Shown here: positions 17,076 to 23,355 of the stretch, one piece after another
Layout: each line of letters opens with the position of its first letter
How positions within the stretch are numbered: position 1 is the stretch's first letter
DNA from: Mycobacterium paraense
GTDB taxonomy: Bacteria > Actinomycetota > Actinomycetes > Mycobacteriales > Mycobacteriaceae
NCBI RefSeq assembly: GCF_002101815.1
Contig: NZ_LQPM01000028.1
Span: 1 to 46,623, forward strand
Direction: 5' to 3'
Length of the DNA: 46,623 nucleotides
The notes under the pieces: generated by a model
What the model was told of the DNA's origin: nothing
What the model saw: the letters and a program-made list of their open reading frames with translations, nothing else
The model's database searches: none
Made by a program: the position numbers and the translations under genes

Positions 17076-17641
17076 CAGTCGCGCTTGGCCTCGTAGCGCA
17101 GCAGCACCGTGCCGCCGGGGAAAGAGCGGTTTTCCAACAGCCGCAGCGAGATCCAGGACGGCAGCGTCGGGAAGAACGGGGTGCCGCCGCCCACGGCGGT
17201 GGGCGCGACCACGATCCGGTATTCGTCCACCAGTCCGGCCCGCACGATCGGTGCCGCCAGCGTCGCGCCGGCCACCTCCAGCGTGCCCTCGGTTTCGGCT
17301 TTCAGCTGCGTCACCACCTCGACCGGGTCGCCGCGTTCCAGGCGGGAGTTCCAGTCCACCGACTCCAGGCTGTGCGAGAACACGACCTTGGGCATGTCGC
17401 GCCAGATGCGCGCGAAGTCGACGATCAGAGGGGTGGCGTCCGGGGCCTGGTCGGCGGTCGGCCAGTACGCGGACATCAGTTCATAGAGCCGCCGCCCGTA
17501 GAACGACAGGGCGGTCTCCCGCTCGAAGTCGTTCCAGTACTGGTGCAGTTCTTCGCTCGGATCGGCCCAGTCGATGTTGCCTTGCGCGTCGGCGATGTAC
17601 CCGTCCACCGACACGTTGAAGCCATAGATGAGTTTGCCCAT
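17075..17641 (-). CDS. RibD C-terminal / dihydrofolate-reductase-fold protein
   Basis: 188 residues, ATG start at 17641. The fold is recognised from MGKLIYGFNVSVDGYIAD at the N-terminus, FYGRRLYELM (40s), KVVFSHSLESVDWNSRL, the nucleotide-binding LEVAGATLAAPIVRAGLVDEYRI, and the C-terminal APTAVGGGTPFFP. Proteins of this group are NADPH-dependent reductases related to RibD, often of unknown substrate. It lies 55 bases beyond the rnpB 3' end on the same strand and could be reached by read-through. It is bracketed by the rnpB-end direct repeat, and its last codons abut that repeat, so the gene is probably an insertion. Confidence 0.9.
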   Translation of the reverse strand: MGKLIYGFNVSVDGYIADAQGNIDWADPSEELHQYWNDFERETALSFYGRRLYELMSAYWPTADQAPDATPLIVDFARIWRDMPKVVFSHSLESVDWNSRLERGDPVEVVTQLKAETEGTLEVAGATLAAPIVRAGLVDEYRIVVAPTAVGGGTPFFPTLPSWISLRLLENRSFPGGTVLLRYEAKRD

Positions 17642-17696
17642 GCAGATCAGACTGCACCGCAGGGCAAAACTCATCGCCACGCCACACGAGGCGGGG

Positions 17697-18111
<415 letters not shown>

Positions 18112-18120
18112 CGACGCTCC

Positions 18121-18126
18121 ACGGTA
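18121..18126 (-). promoter_or_regulatory. candidate -10 element of rnpB
   Basis: The minus strand reads TACCGT at 18126-18121, about 7-9 bases before the expected 5' end of RNase P RNA, the correct distance for a -10 box. No convincing -35 element was found. This region is back-to-back with the P450 promoter at 18175. Confidence 0.35.
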
Positions 18127-18174
18127 CCCGCTGCGCAACGCGCTGACCAGCACCTCACGAGGGGACTTTGACGA

Positions 18175-18203
18175 TTGAGCAATTTATCAATCATTGCTAA
18201 ATA
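18175..18203 (+). promoter_or_regulatory. promoter with embedded palindromic operator, upstream of the P450 gene
   Basis: TTGAGC (18175-18180) and TAAATA (18198-18203) are spaced by exactly 17 bases, a good vegetative promoter. A perfect inverted repeat AGCAAT-N9-ATTGCT (18178-18183 and 18193-18198) fills the spacer and touches both boxes, the classic placement of a repressor site. The stretch is strikingly AT-rich for this genome. Transcription would start near 18210, leaving a leader of about 19 bases before the P450 start at 18229. The regulator is unknown; TetR-family binding is possible. Confidence 0.55.
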
Positions 18204-18228
18204 AGTGTGTTGATGCCACGCTGACCGC

Positions 18229-19398
18229 ATGACAGATACCGAAGGATTTATCGATCAGTCGGTGACGGGTCTCGCGGAGCCACAACCGATGTACAAGGCG
18301 CTGCGCGAAACGACCCCGGTGTTCCGCTCCCCACAGGCGGTGGTGCTGAGCCGCCTCGCCGACATCGAGATGGCGCTCAAGCGCACCGAGCTGTTCTCGT
18401 CGAACATGGACGCCGTCGACCTCGGCAACATCCGGCCGATGATCCCGTTGCAGATCGACCCGCCCGAGCACGCGAAGTACCGCCGCATCCTCGATCCCTT
18501 GTTCACCCCGCGCGAGATGGCCCGGCGCGAGCCGGGCGTCACCGAGCTGGTGAACCAGATGATCGACCGCTTCGCCGGTCGGGGCGAATGCGACTTCCAC
18601 GAGGAGTTCGCGGTCCCCCTGCCCTGCACCGTCTTCCTGCAATTGCTCGGCCTTCCGCTCGAGGATCTCGATCAATTCCTGGTGTGGAAGGACCACATCA
18701 TCCGCCCGGAGGGCGACTCGGGGTTCGACCGCCGCCACGAGACCGGCGCTCCCACAGCGCAACAGATCTACGACTACTTCGACCGCGCGATCGACGACCA
18801 CATCGCCAGCCCGCGCGACGACGTGCTGTCCGCGATGATCGCGGCCACCATCGAGGGCCAGCCACTGTCGCGCGAGGAGTTGCTCGACATCTGCTTTCTG
18901 TTCCTCATCGCGGGGCTGGACACGGTCACCGATTCGCTCGACTGCTTCTTCGTGTACCTGGCCCGCCATCCCGACCACCGGCACCAGCTCGTCGAGCAGC
19001 CGGACATCCTGCCCAGCGCCATCGAGGAGTTGTTGCGCTGGGAGACACCGGTTCCCGGTGTGGCCCGGGTGGCCATGCAGGACACCGAGGTGGGCGGCTG
19101 CCCCATCAGCAAGGGCGAGCGGGTCAGCCCGTTGCTCGGCGCGGCCAACACCGACCCCGCCGAGTTCCCCGAGCCGGACCTGGTGGATTTCAGCCGAAAC
19201 CCGAACCGGCACCGCGCGTTCGGCGGCGGGCCGCACCGTTGCCTCGGGTCCCACCTGGCGCGCATGGAGCTGCGGGTGGCCCTGCGCGAATTCCACCGGC
19301 GCATCCCGGATTACGAGATCAAGCCCGGCACGCAGCTGACGTACACCGCGGCGCTGCGCTCAGTGGAGTCGCTGCCGCTCGTCTTCCCGGTGCCATGA
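18229..19398 (+). CDS. cytochrome P450
   Basis: 389 residues. Soluble bacterial class I P450, a haem monooxygenase taking electrons from a ferredoxin. Motifs: I-helix AGLDTVT (228-234, the oxygen-activating Asp-Thr pair), ExxR at Glu267-Arg270 in EELLRWETPV, and the haem loop FGGGPHRCLGSHLAR with thiolate Cys338. The substrate is unknown and the CYP number cannot be assigned from sequence reading. Its stop codon overlaps the start of the ferredoxin gene (ATGA), so the two are translationally coupled redox partners. It is preceded by a strong promoter containing an inverted repeat. I recall no P450 at this place in M. tuberculosis. Confidence 0.95.
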   Translation: MTDTEGFIDQSVTGLAEPQPMYKALRETTPVFRSPQAVVLSRLADIEMALKRTELFSSNMDAVDLGNIRPMIPLQIDPPEHAKYRRILDPLFTPREMARREPGVTELVNQMIDRFAGRGECDFHEEFAVPLPCTVFLQLLGLPLEDLDQFLVWKDHIIRPEGDSGFDRRHETGAPTAQQIYDYFDRAIDDHIASPRDDVLSAMIAATIEGQPLSREELLDICFLFLIAGLDTVTDSLDCFFVYLARHPDHRHQLVEQPDILPSAIEELLRWETPVPGVARVAMQDTEVGGCPISKGERVSPLLGAANTDPAEFPEPDLVDFSRNPNRHRAFGGGPHRCLGSHLARMELRVALREFHRRIPDYEIKPGTQLTYTAALRSVESLPLVFPVP

Positions 19399-19589
19399 CG
19401 CGCGTTACCGTCGACCCCGACCGCTGCACCGGGCACGGCCGCTGCTACACGCTGGCGCCCGACGTGTTCGACGCCGACGGGGTCGGTCATTGCGTCGTGC
19501 TCGAGCCGGACGTCTCGGGCGACCTCGAGGCGCAGGCCGTCGCCGGCGAGCAGAACTGCCCGGAGCAGGCGATCACGCTGTCCCGGTAG
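19395..19589 (+). CDS. P450-linked [3Fe-4S] ferredoxin with a His-variant cluster motif
   Basis: 64 residues. Small acidic ferredoxin of the type coupled to actinobacterial P450s. Cluster ligands: Cys11 and Cys17 in CTGHGRC and a distal Cys in the NCPEQAI motif, giving CxxHxxC...CP. The position that holds the fourth Cys in 4Fe-4S proteins is His14, so a 3Fe-4S cluster is expected. It overlaps the P450 by 4 bases and is its likely electron donor. No ferredoxin reductase lies nearby, so electrons must come from a reductase encoded elsewhere. It is the only ferredoxin seen although the window has three P450s. Confidence 0.93.
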   Translation: MTRVTVDPDRCTGHGRCYTLAPDVFDADGVGHCVVLEPDVSGDLEAQAVAGEQNCPEQAITLSR

Positions 19590-19592
19590 GGA

Positions 19593-20675
19593 TCACGCGA
19601 AGCAGATGACGCTGCGCGCTCCCCGGCCCGCGGTCATGTCGGTGAACGCGGCCTCGACGTCGTCGATGCCGATCCGCCGGGTCACCAACGCTTCGAGGTC
19701 GAGCCTGCCGCGTTGGGCAAGCTCGGCGAGCACCGGGATGTCGCGCGCCGGATCGCTGGCGCCGTAGACGCTGCCCTGCACCGTCTTGCCGTCGGCCATC
19801 AACGACAGCGCCGGGAACGTCACCTCCTCGGCGATCCCGGCGGCGCCGACCAGCGTGACCTTGCCGCCGCGGCGGGTGGCCTCGTAGGCCAGGCGCATCG
19901 TGGCGGGCTTGCCCACCACCTCGATCCCATGGTCGACGCCGACGCCCCCGGTGAGATCGCGCACCGCGGCGACGAGGTCGACCTCGCCCGCGTCGACGGT
20001 GTCGGTCGCCCCGTTGGCGGAAGCGGCCGGAAGCTGGCCGGCCACCCGGTCGGCCGCGATGATGCGCGCGGCGCCGGCCAGCCGCGCCCCCTGGATGGCG
20101 GCCAAACCCACGCCGCCGCAGCCGATCACCAGCACGGTGTCCCCCGGCCGCACCGCCGCCGTGCGCATCACCGCGCCGACGCCGGTGGTGACGCCGCACC
20201 CCAGCAGGGCGGCGTGGTCGAGCGGCAGCGACTCGTCGACCGGCACCACCGCCGCGGCCGGCAGCAGCGTCTCCTCGGCCAGCGACCCGACTCCCATGCC
20301 GGGCCACACCGGGCCGCCGGCGCTTTCGGCGTAGGGGCCGCCGTAGGCGTGGTCGTAGCCGTGCACGCACAGTTGGGCCTCGCCGCGCAGGCAATGCGGG
20401 CAGGCCCGGCACGGCACGTTCCAGGTCAGCACGACGTGATCGCCGGGGCTGACCGTGGTGACGTCGGCGCCCACCTCGGCGACGATCCCGGCGCCCTCGT
20501 GCCCGAGGGTCGACGGCATGAGCGTGGGAATCGCGCCGTCGCGCAGCGACAGGTCGCTGTGGCACACGCCGCTGGCGCGCAGCTGCACCCGCACCTCGTG
20601 GCCGGCGAGGGGACGCAGCGCGAGTTCCTCCACCTCGGTGGGCCGGCCGACCTCGCGCAGCACGATGGCTTTCAT
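19593..20675 (-). CDS. zinc-dependent alcohol dehydrogenase
   Basis: 360 residues, medium-chain dehydrogenase/reductase family. Catalytic zinc ligands Cys38 (GVCHSD) and His59 (GHEGAGIV); structural zinc site Cys89-Cys92-Cys95-Cys103 with the standard spacing; nucleotide-binding VLVIGCGGVGLAAIQGARLAGA. It should oxidise an alcohol to an aldehyde with NAD(P) or a mycobacterial cofactor such as mycothiol or mycofactocin; which one is not shown. ATG at 20675 is the natural start. It is divergent from the aldehyde dehydrogenase, with an 80-base shared control region, and converges on the ferredoxin with a 3-base gap. Together they suggest alcohol to aldehyde to acid oxidation after P450 hydroxylation. 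Confidence 0.94.
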   Translation of the reverse strand: MKAIVLREVGRPTEVEELALRPLAGHEVRVQLRASGVCHSDLSLRDGAIPTLMPSTLGHEGAGIVAEVGADVTTVSPGDHVVLTWNVPCRACPHCLRGEAQLCVHGYDHAYGGPYAESAGGPVWPGMGVGSLAEETLLPAAAVVPVDESLPLDHAALLGCGVTTGVGAVMRTAAVRPGDTVLVIGCGGVGLAAIQGARLAGAARIIAADRVAGQLPAASANGATDTVDAGEVDLVAAVRDLTGGVGVDHGIEVVGKPATMRLAYEATRRGGKVTLVGAAGIAEEVTFPALSLMADGKTVQGSVYGASDPARDIPVLAELAQRGRLDLEALVTRRIGIDDVEAAFTDMTAGRGARSVICFA

Positions 20676-20694
20676 GGGGTCCACACTGTGATGC

Positions 20695-20709
20695 AGGTCA
20701 TAGCGACCT
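20695..20709. promoter_or_regulatory. inverted repeat in the divergent ADH/ALDH control region
   Basis: AGGTC-N5-GACCT lies midway between the starts of the divergent alcohol and aldehyde dehydrogenase genes. It is a plausible operator for joint control of both, but the arms are only 5 bp. Confidence 0.25.
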
Positions 20710-20754
20710 ACGATGGCTGGACAACCGCACCGGGTCAAGGGAGACGGCTTCGAA

Positions 20755-22260
20755 ATGAGTAGGACGGGATCAACGACGATCACGCGCGACAGCCAAACGG
20801 CAGGTGACGAGCCGGTTTTGACCATCGGCGGCCAGGGGCAGGCGGGTGCGGCCGGAAGCTACGCGGTGCGCAATCCCGCGCGGCCGAACGAGGTCGTCGG
20901 CCACGCCCCGGCCGCCGACCGCGCCCAGCTCGACGCCGCGGTGGCGGCGGCACGGCGCGCGGCGCCCGGGTGGCGGGCGTTGGGAGTGGCCGAGCGGGTC
21001 GCCGCCCTGACGACCGCGGCGGCCAACGCCGCCGAACAGCTGGCCGCCGGCGACGGCGCGCGCCTGTACACGCGCGAGCACGGAAAAGTGCTGAGCGAGG
21101 CCAACTTCGAGATCAGTACCGGCCCCGGCCTGACCGCGCTGATCGGGTCGATGGCCGAGGCCGCGGTCGCGCCCGAACAGGTCGACCCGAACGCCCCCTA
21201 CCCGCGCCTGCACCGGGAGCCGTTCGGCGTGGCCGCGCTGGTGCTGCCGTTCAACTGGCCGCTCGCGCTGACGATGACGAAGCTGGCGTCGGCGCTCAGC
21301 GCGGGTAACACCGCCGTCGTCAAGGTGCCGCCCAGCTGCCCGCTGGCGGCGCTGCGGCTGGCCGGGGCGTTGGCCGCGGCGCTGCCGCCGGGGGTGGTCA
21401 ACGTGCTCGCCGGCCCCGGCAGTGAACTCGCCCAGGCGCTGGTCACCCACCCGGGCATCGACCTCATCTCGCTGACCGGCGGCGTGGCCACCGGGCGCGC
21501 CGTGATGGCGGCGGCCGCCGCGCGGCTGACCCCGGTGCTGCTCGAACTCGGCGGCAACGACGCCGCGATCATCGCCCCCGACATCGAGGTGACCGACGAG
21601 CTGGTCGAGCGGCTGGTGACGGCGACCTACACCACCGGCGGCCAGGTCTGCATGGCGATCAAGCGGCTGTATGCCCCCGCCGAACGGGTCGGCGAGCTGG
21701 CCGAGGCGGTGCTCGCCCGCTGCGAGCGCGAGGTGATCGGCGACGGCCTCGCCGAGGAGACCACGCTCGGCCCGCTGCACACCGCCGCCGGCCGCGACCG
21801 GGTTGCCGCGCTCGTCGGTGAGGCCGAGTCCCGGGGCGCGACGGTGCGCACCGGCGGGCGGATCCGCGAGGAGGACGCCGCCTCGGGCGGATATTTCGCG
21901 CTGCCGACGGTGGTCACCGGCCTGCCCCCGGACTCGCGGCTGGCCACCGAGGAGCAGTTCGGCCCGGTGTTGCCCCTGTTCGGGTACGCCGCCATCGAGG
22001 ACGCCGTAACCGCGGCCAACGCAACGGAATTCGGCCTGACCGCGTCGGTCTGGACCGGTGACGACGAGCTGGCCGATCGCGTGACCGGGCAGCTGGTCGC
22101 GGGCACGGTCAGCGTCAACTGCCACGGCCTGGCCGCCCAGGACCCGCGGCTGCCGTTCGGCGGCTGCGGCCAGTCCGGCCTCGGCCGCGAGCTGGGGGTG
22201 GACGGGATCCGGGCGTTCACCCAGCCGCGGACCTTCGTGCGGCATCCCGTCCCAAGTTAG
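20755..22260 (+). CDS. aldehyde dehydrogenase
   Basis: 501 residues. NAD(P)-dependent oxidation of an aldehyde to an acid. Family motifs: VLPFNWPL with Asn167, VVKVPPSCP with Lys190, LELGGNDA with general base Glu264, GGQVCMAIKR with nucleophile Cys299, and EEQFGPVLPLFGY near the cofactor end. Start: ATG at 20755 has AAGGGAGA about 10 bases upstream, while ATG at 20713 has no ribosome-binding site and would sit in the divergent promoter region. It pairs functionally with the divergent alcohol dehydrogenase. It ends 102 bases from the convergent reductoisomerase-like gene, with a palindromic element between. Confidence 0.94.
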   Translation: MSRTGSTTITRDSQTAGDEPVLTIGGQGQAGAAGSYAVRNPARPNEVVGHAPAADRAQLDAAVAAARRAAPGWRALGVAERVAALTTAAANAAEQLAAGDGARLYTREHGKVLSEANFEISTGPGLTALIGSMAEAAVAPEQVDPNAPYPRLHREPFGVAALVLPFNWPLALTMTKLASALSAGNTAVVKVPPSCPLAALRLAGALAAALPPGVVNVLAGPGSELAQALVTHPGIDLISLTGGVATGRAVMAAAAARLTPVLLELGGNDAAIIAPDIEVTDELVERLVTATYTTGGQVCMAIKRLYAPAERVGELAEAVLARCEREVIGDGLAEETTLGPLHTAAGRDRVAALVGEAESRGATVRTGGRIREEDAASGGYFALPTVVTGLPPDSRLATEEQFGPVLPLFGYAAIEDAVTAANATEFGLTASVWTGDDELADRVTGQLVAGTVSVNCHGLAAQDPRLPFGGCGQSGLGRELGVDGIRAFTQPRTFVRHPVPS

Positions 22261-22288
22261 GGCGTCGCGTGTGCATTGACGGCTTCGC

Positions 22289-22338
22289 GTGTGCGGTCAG
22301 GGCGCAAAATCCGTCAAATCTGCGCCCTAGGTTCACAC
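22289..22338. repeat. dispersed palindromic element, copy 2
   Basis: Arms 22289-22306 and 22321-22338 are complementary at GTGTG and at the inner 8 bp AGGGCGCA, with five mismatched bases between; the loop is AAATCCGTCAAATC. It lies between the convergent stops of the aldehyde dehydrogenase and the reductoisomerase-like gene and may act as a two-way terminator. It shares the GTGnnC..TCAGGGCG..AAA core with the elements at 10027 and 41427. A related CGCGTGTGC motif is repeated just to its left. Confidence 0.65.
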
Positions 22339-22362
22339 CGAAAGCCATGGCCGCACACTCGG

Positions 22363-23343
22363 TCACCGCGCGGGCGCCTCGGCCCGCTCGCCGAGCCGGA
22401 CGCGCAGGTCGCGCTCGAAGGCAACGACCTCCGGGCTGAGCTTCTCGGCCCGCAGGCGCTCCAGATTCGGGTAGCCCGCGGCGCGCTCCGCGTCCCACTC
22501 GTCGGCGAACTTGCCCGACTCGATCTCGGTCAGCACTTCGCGCATCGCGGTCGGCACGTCGAGGCCGTCGTACCGGTTCGCCCGCGACAGCTGGCCGTAT
22601 TGGCTGGTCGGCGAGTGGTAGCGCATCTGGCCGGCGTAGCCCTCCAGCCGCAGCAGCCGGTAGCTGCGCTCGATCTCGCCCGAGAGCATGAGTTCGGCCA
22701 TGACCGCCTCCAGCGGGATGCCGGCCTCCAACATCAACGCGACGAAGCTCGCGGAGACCCGGCCCATGGCCGGCGCGAGCACCTGCTCCACCGCGAGGTC
22801 GAGGACGGCCTCCTGGCGCGGCGTCATGTCGATCGCGCCTTGGCGCAGGCCGCCGAGCGCCCGCCCGACGGCGAGTGTGCGGGCCAACGCGGTTCCGGTG
22901 CGGTCCTTGTCGATCCCGAGCGCGGTGATGAACCCGACGCCTTCGAGGAAGCACTCGCGGACCTCCCGACCGAGCATCCGGGGCGCGACCATGCCGACGT
23001 CGCAGTCGGGAGCGATCCGGTCGAAGGCGGCAACGTAGCCCGAGGCCAGCACCCACAGCGCGTCGGGCTTAGGCGCGATCGGCAACTCGGGGATCACGTC
23101 GTCCGGGATGAGGGTGCAGATCACATCGCAGTCGCTCGCCGCCTCGATCTCGTGGGCGGCGAAGCCTTCGGCCTGGGCGTGTTCCCGGGACGCGTCGGCC
23201 TGGGTGAAGACCTCCACCGCGATCCCCGAGTCGCGCAAGTTGAGCGCCCACGAGCGGCCCTGGTTGCCATACCCGACGACGGCAACCGACTGCCCGTCCA
23301 GCACCGACAGGTCAGCATCGCGCTCGTAATAGATCGTCGTCAC
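22363..23343 (-). CDS. divergent ketol-acid reductoisomerase-like protein (IlvC paralogue)
   Basis: 326 residues. The N-terminal half has the IlvC Rossmann signature (DADLSVLDGQSVAVVGYGNQG, Gly24-Gly29; ALNLRDSG) and MVAPR; the C-terminal half resembles the knotted helical domain (LEAGIPLEAVMAELML, QMRYHSPTSQYG). Key IlvC residues appear altered: the catalytic His of the GHG/AHG motif is Ser101 (LASGY); the DLFGE metal site reads DMTPR from Asp172; the second helix keeps Glu217 but not the following Glu at +4; Ser244 is kept. It is therefore unlikely to be the biosynthetic branched-chain enzyme. A nucleotide-dependent reductase or isomerase acting on another 2-hydroxy-keto substrate is possible. 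It starts 12 bases after the cyclase-STAND gene. Confidence 0.82.
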   Translation of the reverse strand: MTTIYYERDADLSVLDGQSVAVVGYGNQGRSWALNLRDSGIAVEVFTQADASREHAQAEGFAAHEIEAASDCDVICTLIPDDVIPELPIAPKPDALWVLASGYVAAFDRIAPDCDVGMVAPRMLGREVRECFLEGVGFITALGIDKDRTGTALARTLAVGRALGGLRQGAIDMTPRQEAVLDLAVEQVLAPAMGRVSASFVALMLEAGIPLEAVMAELMLSGEIERSYRLLRLEGYAGQMRYHSPTSQYGQLSRANRYDGLDVPTAMREVLTEIESGKFADEWDAERAAGYPNLERLRAEKLSPEVVAFERDLRVRLGERAEAPAR

Positions 23344-23355
23344 CGAAAATTCCCT

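Noticed and set aside
20713..20754. Longer aldehyde dehydrogenase starting at ATG 20713
   Set aside because: No ribosome-binding site, and it would fill the divergent promoter region; ATG 20755 has a good site and fits the family length.
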